Source: DASUNP01 sp035249305
Lineage (GTDB): Bacteria > Acidobacteriota > Blastocatellia > UBA7656
Assembly (NCBI GenBank): GCA_035249305.1
Contig: DATFGQ010000030.1
Span: forward strand, 15,550-79,549
Direction of reading: 5' to 3'
Length of the DNA: 64,000 bases
The position numbers and the translations under genes are program-made. Shown in pieces: positions 7,695-15,857 of this stretch; positions within the stretch are counted from its first letter, which is position 1, and each line of letters opens with the position of its first letter. The notes under the pieces are model-generated. The model was not told where the DNA came from. It saw only the letters and a program-made list of their open reading frames with translations, and did no database searches.

Positions 7695-8307
7695 ATTGAG
7701 TCTGGCGCGGCTCAAAGTAGTAGATGGGCTGGAGCTCGACGAAAAATACAGAGAGGCGCTCAGGCCGGCCGAGCTCGTGCGCGACCGCCAGGGGCGGTTG
7801 AGGCGGCTGCCGCGCTTTTTCTACGAGATCGATTCGCGCCAGACCGCGCGCGAGACACAGCTCGCCCCTCACTTTTCGGTGCGGGAGTTTATCGAAGTCG
7901 ACCTGCGCGAGACGGAGTTGCTGCGCGGCTTCCCGCGCTACATACCGTGCGCGGTCGCGCTGCTGGCGGCCGAGCTTGAGCTGTTCCGCCAGCAGGTCGG
8001 CACTTTCGTTCACATAGCCGCTAACGGCGGCTACCGCTCCCCGGCGCACGAGCTTGCGCGCGGGGCTTCGACTCATAGCTGGGGCGCGGCCGTGAACATC
8101 TACCGCGTGGGCGACGAGTACCTTGACGATCAGGAGAAGATCGAGCGGTACAGCCGCCTGGCGACCAGACTGTTGCCGGGCGTGTGGGCGCGGCCTTACG
8201 GGCATAACGTGGGCTACGCCGACGACCACCTGCATCTGGATCTGGGTTACGTGACCGTGACGCCGAGGGACGCGGCGGGTGAGGTCGAGATCGAGCAACA
8301 AGGGTAG
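7678..8307 (+). CDS. M15-like peptidase (D-Ala-D-Ala carboxypeptidase fold)
   Basis: The ATG at 7678 is chosen because GTGAGG lies 5 bases upstream; a TTG at 7654 would add 8 residues. The 209-residue protein has the M15 signatures NGGYRSPAHE, STHSWGAAVNI and DDHLHLDLGY. In M15 enzymes the middle motif is SxHxxGxAxDI, with His and Asp as zinc ligands and a later His as the third. Here the Asp is Asn (AAVNI), so zinc binding or chemistry may be altered. There is no signal peptide. It overlaps the serine hydrolase gene and ends 11 bases before the amidoligase-like gene. Cytosolic cleavage or binding of a peptide made or used by its neighbours is an inference. Confidence 0.75.
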   Translation: MVATGELSLARLKVVDGLELDEKYREALRPAELVRDRQGRLRRLPRFFYEIDSRQTARETQLAPHFSVREFIEVDLRETELLRGFPRYIPCAVALLAAELELFRQQVGTFVHIAANGGYRSPAHELARGASTHSWGAAVNIYRVGDEYLDDQEKIERYSRLATRLLPGVWARPYGHNVGYADDHLHLDLGYVTVTPRDAAGEVEIEQQG

Positions 8308-8318
8308 GCAGCAAGGTA

Positions 8319-9572
8319 ATGAGCATCGAAGTGAAGAAGTCTCAGCCGGGCGCGAAGGGCCTGGACGAGCAAGGCGACGGCGATCGGTTGGAGCTCGCCG
8401 CGACCGGGATGGAAGCCGAGTTCTCGCTCGTAATCGACGGCCAGCCCGTTAAACCCGAAGAGTTCTTCGGCGACCCGCGCGCATTCGTGCGCGGCCCCCT
8501 GATGCACCGCCAGGGCACCTCTTATCACATCCCGACCGGCGGCGCGGTCTACTTCGACACGGGCGTGGTCGAAGTGGCCACCCCTGTCATAGAGATCGAG
8601 CGCGGTTGCGCGGCGCGCGCGGGCCGCTCGCTGTGGGAAGCCATACTCTTCATACGCGCGGAGCTGGACGAGTGGGAGCGGCGCGAAAGGAGAGACGCCC
8701 GGCTGGTGGGCTTCAGCACGCACTACAACATCTCGTTCGAGCTACAATCTTCCGAACAGGGCGCGCGCCGCACCATAGAGAAGCTGGCCCTGCTGCTCTG
8801 CTACATCCTGCCCGCGCCCGTGATGCTGCTGGCGGCCAACCGGCGCTCGACCGGGATAGGCGTGCGGCCGCGCGGGAACCGCATAGAAGTGACTGCCGAC
8901 TTCACGCCAAGCTCGTCGCTTATGATAGCGACCGCCTCGCTGATAATCGGCATAGTGCGCGAAGTGATGACATGGCCTTCGTTCGACCTCGACGCGCTCG
9001 ACCGATTGGGCCTGCCCGTGATCCGCGACTTCGCGCCGATGCCGCACACTTCGCGCAAAGGGTGGCTGGCGCGTTTCGACTGCTACCCGCGCAACCCTTT
9101 CGCCGAGAAGATCGACGACCCGATCTGGGAGATAAAGAGCCGCTGCGGCAAGGGCGAGTCGGCAGAGCTGTGCTGTTTGCGCTCGATAGCCGAGCGAATA
9201 TTCGATCAATTCTGGCGGCCCGTGGCGCGCGTGTCGGACCCGTTCACCTTCCGGCTGATCGAATCGGTCTTGCGCGGGCGCGCGCCCTCCCTGCTTGAGC
9301 TCGACGACCGGCCGCCGGAGTACGAAGACGTGGGCCGTCTCTGCCGCTGGGACAATCTCTTCCCCGAGGCGGAGCTGGCGCGGTCGCGTTACGAGCGCGT
9401 CTTGATGCGGGCCATCTCGGGCCGCAAGCTGAACCTGGCGGGCGAGCGTTACGCGCCCGTAGGCATGCGCGGGTGGTCGAAGGTAATCTTCCGGCGCGAG
9501 GCGGACAACTCGCGCCACGTCTTTTCGATAGACCGCCTCGTCTCGCACCTGGACGACTGGGAGCGCGGTTGA
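8319..9572 (+). CDS. Glutamine-synthetase-fold amidoligase, Pup ligase/Dop-like
   Basis: This 417-residue protein shows landmarks that parallel the PafA/Dop family of carboxylate-amine ligases. They are an N-terminal metal motif GMEAEFSL (family: G-x-E-x-E-Y), then PTGGAVYFDTGVVEVATP (family: NG-x-R-x-Y-x-D-x-G-HPEYATPE), then FSTHYNISFE (family: GCHENYL), and later DFTPSSSLMIATASLI (family: SNMSE...L). Such enzymes phosphorylate a carboxylate with ATP and join it to an amine, or run the reverse reaction. No Pup or proteasome gene is in the window, so the substrate is unknown. AAGG sits before the ATG. It is followed 35 bases later by the BMC-T gene. Family membership is motif-based; divergence is high. 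Confidence 0.6.
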   Translation: MSIEVKKSQPGAKGLDEQGDGDRLELAATGMEAEFSLVIDGQPVKPEEFFGDPRAFVRGPLMHRQGTSYHIPTGGAVYFDTGVVEVATPVIEIERGCAARAGRSLWEAILFIRAELDEWERRERRDARLVGFSTHYNISFELQSSEQGARRTIEKLALLLCYILPAPVMLLAANRRSTGIGVRPRGNRIEVTADFTPSSSLMIATASLIIGIVREVMTWPSFDLDALDRLGLPVIRDFAPMPHTSRKGWLARFDCYPRNPFAEKIDDPIWEIKSRCGKGESAELCCLRSIAERIFDQFWRPVARVSDPFTFRLIESVLRGRAPSLLELDDRPPEYEDVGRLCRWDNLFPEAELARSRYERVLMRAISGRKLNLAGERYAPVGMRGWSKVIFRREADNSRHVFSIDRLVSHLDDWERG

Positions 9573-9607
9573 ATTCCCAGCCCCCGACGTTTATACTTCG
9601 GCTTCTC

Positions 9608-10174
9608 ATGAGCCGGAACGACCTTACGAAACGAAACCCCTGCATAGGGTTCATAGAATCGAGCTCGATAGCCCGCGGCATCGAGGCGACCGACGCGATG
9701 CTAAAGATGGCCGAAGTCGAGCTTCTGATGACGACGATCATCCCGCGCGGCAAGTACCTGATAATGATCGGCGGAAATGTGGCCGACGTGGAATCGGCTC
9801 TGAGAGCCGGTCTTGCGTCGGCGGGCGAAACGGTGCTCGACCACTTCATAATTCAAAACGTACACCCGGAGCTTCCCGACGCGATCAAAGGACGCGTCAA
9901 GGTCGACCACATAGAGGCGATCGGGATCATCGAGACGAAAGAGGTGGCCCCCGCGATCTACGCGGGCGACGCCGCGGTGAAATCGGCTAACATCACGCTG
10001 ATCGAAGCGCGCAACCAGCCGGGCGGCAAAGGTCTGGTCGTGCTGACGGGCGAAGTCGGGGCCGTGCGGACGGCGGTCGCCGCGGGCGCGGCTTCGATCA
10101 AGAAAGACGGCATGCTGATCGCGCAGATCGTCATCCCCTACGCCCACCCGGACCTCAGAAAAAGCTTGATCTGA
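9608..10174 (+). CDS. Bacterial microcompartment shell protein, tandem BMC (BMC-T)
   Basis: The ATG at 9608 gives 188 residues; an upstream extension would read through the previous gene's tail and is rejected. Two BMC domains are visible. Domain 1 (about 11-95) has IGFIESSSIARGIEATDAML and the AGLASAGE helix. Domain 2 (about 98-185) has IEAIGIIETKEVAPAIYAGDAA and VRTAVAAGAASI. Both keep the alternating strand/helix pattern of shell proteins, and each contains the GG-x-V-x-x-V-x-x-A-type helix (GGNVADVESALRAG, GEVGAVRTAVAAG). BMC-T proteins form pseudohexameric trimers, often with a central pore for large substrates. No BMC-H or BMC-P gene and no signature enzyme lies nearby, so this is a satellite shell gene in an unusual operon. 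Confidence 0.92.
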   Translation: MSRNDLTKRNPCIGFIESSSIARGIEATDAMLKMAEVELLMTTIIPRGKYLIMIGGNVADVESALRAGLASAGETVLDHFIIQNVHPELPDAIKGRVKVDHIEAIGIIETKEVAPAIYAGDAAVKSANITLIEARNQPGGKGLVVLTGEVGAVRTAVAAGAASIKKDGMLIAQIVIPYAHPDLRKSLI

Positions 10175-10224
10175 CGATTATCGACATCATAGACGATTAG
10201 ATATTGATAGGTATTCGTTGCTCA

Positions 10225-10776
10225 CTACCTGAACAACTCATCGACGGGGAATCTCCACCCCGGCACGGCCGGTTCAGCTTCCGCTATATTGCCTCGCCGA
10301 TAAATGGAAGGGTTGTCGGGATCATTTGACCTGTAAACTTTTATGAGGTCCTCACTAAGTAAATCTACATCCCATACGACAAGCGTTCCTGCCGCAAAAT
10401 AGTCAGCACGCTTACCGGCGATCTCTTTCTCAGCCGTCAACCCATAATCATTCTCGCTCCTGACTTCAACTGCGAAGAGCGGTGCGCCCTCAAGAAACTT
10501 CATACTATCTATGCTGCCAATGTACCATGCTGCGTCAGGGCTGAATGAACCCCGGTTAGGAAGATTTACTATAAACCCGACGTTATCCCCAAATGCGTAC
10601 CCTCCTCCGTGCTTCTCCTCGTGATTGCCGAGGCTGAATAAAATCTTCGCAGCGGCGCGGCCCGGCCGTGATCCTGTGGGACTCATCAATACTATCTCTC
10701 CATTCACGATTTCAGCTTTGCGGCCGCCGGGGACTTTGTAGAGGTCATCAATACTTGCTCTGGCCTTGGTTGTCAT
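10225..10776 (-). CDS. Uma2 family (DUF820) restriction-endonuclease-fold protein
   Basis: This 183-residue protein has the Uma2 layout: an N-terminal IDDLYKVPGG...AEIVNGEIVLMSP, then FSPDAAWYIG, then FAVEVRSEND, then KRADYFAAGTLVVWDVD. These give the PD-(D/E)xK pattern (D in SPDAA, ExxS in VEVRSEN, K of the GKRADYF segment). The family is abundant in cyanobacteria and other phyla and has no firm cellular role. The gene converges with the BMC-T gene and appears to be a single-gene unit. Confidence 0.9.
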   Translation of the reverse strand: MTTKARASIDDLYKVPGGRKAEIVNGEIVLMSPTGSRPGRAAAKILFSLGNHEEKHGGGYAFGDNVGFIVNLPNRGSFSPDAAWYIGSIDSMKFLEGAPLFAVEVRSENDYGLTAEKEIAGKRADYFAAGTLVVWDVDLLSEDLIKVYRSNDPDNPSIYRRGNIAEAEPAVPGWRFPVDELFR

Positions 10777-10824
10777 AGCTGTTCCTCACGTTCGCATAAT
10801 AACACAGAGCCGCTGACATGTTTA

Positions 10825-11985
10825 TCATGGCTTGATGGCCGCTTCGATCAGCTCGATTCGCTCGCGCGGGCTCTCGCCGTCGCGCGCGACTCGCTCGATC
10901 TTCTCCAGCGTGTCGAACCCGTCTATCACTTTTCCGAAGACTGTGTACTTGCCGTCCAAATGAGGGGCGTTGCCGAAGACTATGAAAAAGGATGTGTCGG
11001 CCGAGTCCGGGTCTTCGGCGCGGGCCATCGAGAGCACGCCGCGCGTGTGCGGCGTCTTGCTGAACTCGCCTTTGAGCTTGCGCACCCAGCGGTCCGCCGC
11101 GTGGCCCACGCCGCCGGCACGCGTTGCGCCGATGCCGCCCTGCGCGACGAACCCCGGCACGACCCTGTGAAAAGCCGTGTGGTCGTACCAGCCCGTCTCT
11201 ACGAGCTTCAGGAAGTTGCGCACGTGCTCGGGCGCAAGGTCAGGGGCCATCTCGACGGTCATATCGCCCAGGCTAGTCCTCAGCAACACGTCTCGTCTGA
11301 GCTGGGCCACCGTAGCGTCCTTGAAGGGCTCGACCTTCGCGGGCTCGATCTTGACCGAAACGATCTTGACCGGCGTGATCGCAAGCTGGCGATCATCAGT
11401 AGGCGCTAGTGATATCTTATCGACTACGTCGAGCCCTTCGGTCACCTGGCCGAAGGCCGAGAACTGCCCGTCGAGCTGCGGCTGCGGCGAGGCGCATATG
11501 AAGAACTGCGCGCCGCCGCTGTCAGCCTTCCCCGGTATGCGGACGGTCGAGACGGTTCCGCGCACGTGCTTGACGTCTGAAAACTCGTCGGCGATCTGGC
11601 TCAGTCCTCCCGAGCCCCAGCGGTCGCGCGGCGCCTTCGGATCTTTCAAGAGCGGGTCGCCGCCTTGAATCACCCCGCGCGGGATTACGCGGTGAAACGC
11701 CGAGCCGTCGTAAAAGCCGGCCCGCGCATACTTGATGAACTGCTTCGTGTGGTGTAGCGCTTGCGCGGGGAAGAACTCGAAGCGAATCACGCCGAGCTCG
11801 GTGGTGACGACGGCCTCAAGCCGCGCCGCCTCCTCGGCCGTCACGGGCGCGGCCTCCGCCGCCTGCGTGGCCTTCTTCTTCTGCTGCGCCAGGCAAGGCG
11901 TCAATAGAGAGGCTACAAGCCAGATTATCAGAATCACATTCCTGCCGGTCCGCTCGTTTAATGAAACCATCGATCGCTCCCACAA
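10825..11985 (-). CDS. Peptidyl-prolyl isomerase with two cyclophilin domains, exported
   Basis: This 386-residue protein has an N-terminal hydrophobic signal (VILIIWLVASLLTPCLAQ), so it is periplasmic or anchored. Two cyclophilin domains follow. Domain 1 (about 55-210) contains YDGSAFHRVIPRGVIQGGDP and GGAQFFICASPQPQLDGQFSAFG. Domain 2 (about 235-385) contains YDHTAFHRVVPGFVAQGG and ADTSFFIVFGNAPHLDGKYTVFG. Both keep FHRV, the QGG loop and the FxxFG segment. The family isomerises proline peptide bonds and assists protein folding. Two domains in one exported chain is less common than the usual single domain. An alternative start at 11970 (MVSLNE) keeps the signal. Confidence 0.92.
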   Translation of the reverse strand: MWERSMVSLNERTGRNVILIIWLVASLLTPCLAQQKKKATQAAEAAPVTAEEAARLEAVVTTELGVIRFEFFPAQALHHTKQFIKYARAGFYDGSAFHRVIPRGVIQGGDPLLKDPKAPRDRWGSGGLSQIADEFSDVKHVRGTVSTVRIPGKADSGGAQFFICASPQPQLDGQFSAFGQVTEGLDVVDKISLAPTDDRQLAITPVKIVSVKIEPAKVEPFKDATVAQLRRDVLLRTSLGDMTVEMAPDLAPEHVRNFLKLVETGWYDHTAFHRVVPGFVAQGGIGATRAGGVGHAADRWVRKLKGEFSKTPHTRGVLSMARAEDPDSADTSFFIVFGNAPHLDGKYTVFGKVIDGFDTLEKIERVARDGESPRERIELIEAAIKP

Positions 11986-12022
11986 TAGTGTAAGTAGACT
12001 TTAACAAACGCACGTCGTTAGC

Positions 12023-12253
12023 TCACGCGCTCGCGGCCTCTTCGACCCCGTACCTGAAGCGCGCGACCTCCGCACCGGCGGAGCTGTCGTACACGCGCGC
12101 GACGCCGTGTCGCACCGAAAGGTACGCGGCTTCGGCCATCGCCAGCTCTCTGTTATCGGTGTCGACCTTCATCACTTCGGCGTCGATTATCGGGTTGTGA
12201 ACCCTGATCGTGTAAGTCGTCACTGCAAATCCCCCGCTCTCATGATTCCACAT
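12023..12253 (-). CDS. Small hypothetical protein
   Basis: This is 76 residues from an ATG at 12253; a start closer to TTYTIRVHN is also possible. The sequence (TIRVHNPIIDAEVMKVDTDNRELAMAEAAYLSVRHGVARVYDSSAGAEVARF) reads as a compact mixed alpha/beta unit with protein-like composition. No family is recognised. It diverges from the DUF488 gene at 12281, and the two share a promoter region of about 30 bases. Confidence 0.5.
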   Translation of the reverse strand: MWNHESGGFAVTTYTIRVHNPIIDAEVMKVDTDNRELAMAEAAYLSVRHGVARVYDSSAGAEVARFRYGVEEAASA

Positions 12254-12280
12254 TTACACGCCCGTCGAAAAGATGTTGTA

Positions 12281-12760
12281 ATGAATTATCGTATGACGAA
12301 TGATTCGCCCACTATTTACACCATAGGCCACGGCCGCCACGCCTTCGACTATTTTCTAGGGCTGCTCAACAGGCACAAGATCGCCTTCCTTTGCGACGTG
12401 CGCAGCGTGGCGCGGTCGCGCTGGCCTCAGTTTAACGGCGGCAACCTCGCCCGCGCCTTGCAGGCCAACGGCATAGGCTACGAGCACCTGCCCGAATGCG
12501 GCGGCAAAGTCGTCGCGCCGCCCGAAGAGCTCAACCGCGGGCTCGACCGCATAGTGGAGCTCGGCTCGGAGATGCGCGTCGCCATAATGTGCTCGGAGTC
12601 GAAGCCGCTGACTACAGACACGCGGACGCCGCGAGCTAACTGTCATCGCGTGGGATTGCTTTCGACGCCGCTAAAACAGCGAGGCGCGTCGGTCATTCAC
12701 ATACTGCCCGACGGCGAGACTATGGAGTGTGACGAGGCTCAGATAGCCTCGATTTGGTGA
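12281..12760 (+). CDS. DUF488 domain protein
   Basis: The ATG at 12281 gives 159 residues; MTNDSP at 12293 is equally possible. DUF488 landmarks are present: IYTIGHGRHAFDYFLGLL, LCDVRSVARSRWPQFN, YEHLPECGGK and the conserved Cys pair region CSESKPL...NCHR. The family is widespread and uncharacterised; the C-x-E...CHR region suggests a metal or nucleic acid related role, which is an inference. The reading frame is open upstream to 12107, but that part overlaps the opposite-strand small gene and lacks the family pattern. Confidence 0.85.
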   Translation: MNYRMTNDSPTIYTIGHGRHAFDYFLGLLNRHKIAFLCDVRSVARSRWPQFNGGNLARALQANGIGYEHLPECGGKVVAPPEELNRGLDRIVELGSEMRVAIMCSESKPLTTDTRTPRANCHRVGLLSTPLKQRGASVIHILPDGETMECDEAQIASIW

Positions 12761-12801
12761 GCGAACGTGATTCTGAAGTATTTCTCAAGAAAGGCCGTCA
12801 G

Positions 12802-13902
12802 TTACTTCTTAATTCTCTTATCGAACTCGATCCTGAGCTTGTTTAAGATAAAGCGATCCCCAATTTTATTGTAAGCGTAAAGGTATCCTTGATGATCAAT
12901 TCCAGCAATTGCTTGATACTCGTGCGGCAGAGTCATTTCTGGAATTACAGGCTCGCCCGCTAATGTTGTAACGCCGATAAAAGCCTGGCCGAACTCCCCA
13001 TCTCGCACAGAGCGGCCGAGCCAAAGCTTTAGATTCTCAAGTCGTGTAATGCCATGTATGAGACGTTGCTGACCCTTTCCTGGGAGGTCCTTAGATTGGC
13101 CCGATATGTTCTTGAGCGGGTAAGCCCTCGCCCGCACCAGCGTCATGGCCGAAAACTCGTATACGGCCGAGTTTGCGTGACTGAACATCTTAACAGTCGA
13201 ATCATCTTTGTCGAAAGCACAGAGGCCTGGCTCATTGACGTCAAGTCCGTTGGCGGGGATGTCAATCAGATTGCCCGTGGGATCGTAAACCCTGATTTGA
13301 ACGTCTTGAAGAGTCGAGGCTTTTGACGCGGAATCAAAAAGTTGTCCTGCTGCCCATATCCTTCCCCCATCATCGGCTATGAGTTTTGCAGGGAGGAAGT
13401 TGTCTGTATCGATCATTGAGAGGTACGCCCCGCTTGACTCCAATACTGCGATGGCGCCCGAGCGATTAGGCCAAGTCAGTGAAACATATAGCTTCTCCCT
13501 GTCCACATAAAAATCCCCGATTTGGGCATCTCCGATAGCCGGGATCATTATCTCGGCATGCTGCCTCGATTGGAGATTATACTTTATGAGTTTGGCTTCC
13601 CGTGGATATGAAAAGGTGCTGAAAAAAACATCCCCCTTCACGCCAAATTGGATCTCGCTTATATAGTCGCTTTCAGGAATAAAATCCAGATCAATCGTCT
13701 CTACAGGCACAAACCGGATTGAGTTAGACTGGGCGTCGGCAGCTTTCGATGGCGCGTCTTCCGGCTGAGAAGTTATCAAATCAACCGATTGAATATTCGA
13801 TTTCGGCTCAATGGTCTTATCATTAGAAGCTAATACTAGCAAAGTTGCTCCCAGTAAGATTGCGCAAAGAAAGCAGAACATTTTCTTCATCATGTCCTCC
13901 AA
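12802..13902 (-). CDS. Exported protein, probable beta-propeller
   Basis: This 366-residue protein has an N-terminal hydrophobic segment (MKKMFCFLCAILLGATLLVLAS). The rest has repeated strand blocks that look like propeller blades, for example ISEIQFGVKGDVFFSTF, IGDFYVDREKLYVSL, LIADDGGRIWAAG, LCAFDKDDSTVKMF and IAGIDHQGYLYAYN. This resembles 6-bladed propeller proteins of the SMP-30/NHL type. The gene is visibly more AT-rich than its neighbours and carries less Gly/Ala/Arg, which hints at a different origin. It is followed by its own intergenic region, and the next gene upstream is another small AT-rich exported protein. No function is assigned. Confidence 0.65.
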   Translation of the reverse strand: MEDMMKKMFCFLCAILLGATLLVLASNDKTIEPKSNIQSVDLITSQPEDAPSKAADAQSNSIRFVPVETIDLDFIPESDYISEIQFGVKGDVFFSTFSYPREAKLIKYNLQSRQHAEIMIPAIGDAQIGDFYVDREKLYVSLTWPNRSGAIAVLESSGAYLSMIDTDNFLPAKLIADDGGRIWAAGQLFDSASKASTLQDVQIRVYDPTGNLIDIPANGLDVNEPGLCAFDKDDSTVKMFSHANSAVYEFSAMTLVRARAYPLKNISGQSKDLPGKGQQRLIHGITRLENLKLWLGRSVRDGEFGQAFIGVTTLAGEPVIPEMTLPHEYQAIAGIDHQGYLYAYNKIGDRFILNKLRIEFDKRIKK

Positions 13903-13947
13903 ATAACTACTCTCGCCGCTATCAAAGGTATTGGTAAAGTAGGCGTC

Positions 13948-14253
13948 CTACGATTCTCCAATCGGTGGAAGCCTACTGCAATCGATTATCCCACCCCACT
14001 TACATCCTGTCTTATCTCCTGTACAGATGGGCACGAATTTGGGCGGGCTACAATTCCTACAATACCTTCCACCCAATGCCCCCTCATCTCCGGGAACACC
14101 AGGCTGGGCAGCGATACAATTATTAAAATAAGGCTTAGGCCGTGCTGCCTTCGTTTGACTGGAGATCAAGAATATCAGGCCTGAGAATAAGATAATGGTC
14201 AGGACGCCCCACCGGATTTTTTGAAACAATTTCATAGATATTCCCCATTTCAA
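13948..14253 (-). CDS. Small cysteine-rich exported protein
   Basis: The protein is 101 residues, or 95 if it starts at the Met7 of MKLFQKIRW. A signal or anchor segment (WGVLTIILFSGLIFLISS) precedes a mature part of about 65 residues with six Cys, including NNC, YCRNC, PIC and CKWGG...DC. Six Cys in a short exported domain suggests three disulfides or a metal site. It shares the AT-rich composition of the downstream propeller gene, 45 bases away on the same strand, so the two may be one transcript. No family is recognised. Confidence 0.55.
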   Translation of the reverse strand: MKWGISMKLFQKIRWGVLTIILFSGLIFLISSQTKAARPKPYFNNCIAAQPGVPGDEGALGGRYCRNCSPPKFVPICTGDKTGCKWGGIIDCSRLPPIGES

Positions 14254-14423
14254 TGCAGTGGCGGTTTTGCTAAATGAACAGTGAAAGTGATTTCAGCTAC
14301 AATTCGCGAATGATGATACTGCGGCTGGTTTCACGTGTCAAGTAGAAAGCCCTGAACGCCTTTTGCCGCTGGCCTGCGCATTACCTGGACAACCTCAATC
14401 TGGTGAGCGAGAGCAAATACGCA

Positions 14424-15836
14424 TCAAGCGATGATGATAGGTGTTTCGACGGCGTCGCCCGCGGGGTTGAGTATGACCAGCTCTTTCAAGTTGCCCGCCC
14501 CGTCAAGCTCTCCGAACGGCGTGACGCGCATCTCCTGGCCCTTGACTTCCACGACCAGGAAGTTGCCCGCCGACGCCCACGCCTCCGTGTGAGCTTCGAC
14601 AAAACCATCAGGAGGGTTCATTCGAATCTTACCGCCCGCGCCCGTGATGAAGTAGCCTCTCTCGTCGGCGCGCGAGTACTGGAAGTTGTGCTCGTGGCCG
14701 CTAAAGACCGCGCGCACGCCCGCGCGTTTAAAAAACGGCACTAATCGTTCGATCATCGAGCTGGAGTTTGAATGCCTCGGGCCGGCGCAATAGGGCGGGT
14801 GGTGTGTGAACGGGATCAGCCATTCCGGCGCGCTGCCGCTCGCCTTTTCGGGGAAGGCCGCTTCAAGGAATGCCGCGTGGTTCGGGTGCTCGAAGTAGCG
14901 CTTGCTGAAGAGCCACGACTGGCGCGACGTGTCTATGCAGACGAACTCCACGCGCGAGCCGTAGCGGAAGCGGTAAAACAGCCCCGGCCCGATCGAGGCG
15001 CGGCCCGCGGTCTGCTCGCCCGTGAACCGTTCGTTGAGGAAGAAATTGTCGAGCAGTTGCTGGCGGTCGTCGCTCGCCTCCGTCTCATCCGAGTCGTGGT
15101 TGCCGACCGAAGGATAGACGGGTATGCGGTTTATTATGTAGCGGTACGGCTGGTAGAAGGTGAAGAACCAGTCGTCGTCTTCGTCGCCGGTCGCGCCGAC
15201 AGGGATTCCTATCAGGCTGCGACCGGCGTAGATGTTGTCGCCCGTCGTGAGCAACAACTGAACCCCTCTTTCGTCGACGGCCCGCTCAAGCGCGGCGGCG
15301 ATCTCGCGCTGGCGGCGGTCCGCCTTCGAGGGGTGGCGGATGCCTGTTCCGAAATCTCCGAGCACTGCGAAAGTCACATCCGCCGCCTCGTCCGGGTGAG
15401 GGTGCGTGCGAAAACGGTTATCGTAAGCGCGACCGCTTTTGACCAGACCCTGCCCTTGACCGGTCACGATCCAGTCGCGCCTCTCGCCGGCCGCCCACTC
15501 TTCGCCGTTCACGGTCACGCGATAGGTGTACTCCGTATTCGGCTCAAGCCCCGTGACCCACGCGTGATTTGTGGTCATCGTCTCGGCGAAAGCGGCCAGC
15601 TCGCCCGAAGCTTTGAAGACCTGGACCAGCGCTTTGCCGAACGGCTCGCTGCGCGCCCCGATAGTTTCGCGGCGCGGCGGGTGTACGTGGTCCAGGTCGC
15701 TGTCGTCTACGAGCTTCCAATCTATCCCTTCGCCCCGGTCGCGCACGCGGAAGTAAAAGCCGCCCCAACTGATCAACGCGGCCTTGTGCGTCAGCCCCGC
15801 GAGGTAAAGATATGGCTCGGCGTGAAACTCCGGCAT
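14424..15836 (-). CDS. Metallophosphoesterase, purple acid phosphatase-like
   Basis: This 470-residue protein has an N-terminal fibronectin-type segment (about 1-120, with VTGLEPNTEYTYRVTVNGEEW) followed by a calcineurin-like phosphoesterase domain. All metal motifs are present: GDFGTG, TTGDNIYAG, VGNHDSDE, FTHHPPYC and SGHEHNFQ. This order and the Fn3-like cap match purple acid phosphatases, which hydrolyse phosphomonoesters at a dinuclear metal site. No signal peptide is evident at the annotated start, so it may be cytosolic or have a non-classical route. It ends close to a 170-base gap containing no clear gene and lies 21 bases after the S9 peptidase gene. Confidence 0.9.
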   Translation of the reverse strand: MPEFHAEPYLYLAGLTHKAALISWGGFYFRVRDRGEGIDWKLVDDSDLDHVHPPRRETIGARSEPFGKALVQVFKASGELAAFAETMTTNHAWVTGLEPNTEYTYRVTVNGEEWAAGERRDWIVTGQGQGLVKSGRAYDNRFRTHPHPDEAADVTFAVLGDFGTGIRHPSKADRRQREIAAALERAVDERGVQLLLTTGDNIYAGRSLIGIPVGATGDEDDDWFFTFYQPYRYIINRIPVYPSVGNHDSDETEASDDRQQLLDNFFLNERFTGEQTAGRASIGPGLFYRFRYGSRVEFVCIDTSRQSWLFSKRYFEHPNHAAFLEAAFPEKASGSAPEWLIPFTHHPPYCAGPRHSNSSSMIERLVPFFKRAGVRAVFSGHEHNFQYSRADERGYFITGAGGKIRMNPPDGFVEAHTEAWASAGNFLVVEVKGQEMRVTPFGELDGAGNLKELVILNPAGDAVETPIIIA

Positions 15837-15857
15837 AGGTCGCCCCTACGGCTTAAC

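Noticed and set aside
9473..9607. Upstream extension of the BMC-T gene
   Set aside because: It overlaps the end of the amidoligase gene and adds residues unlike any BMC domain.
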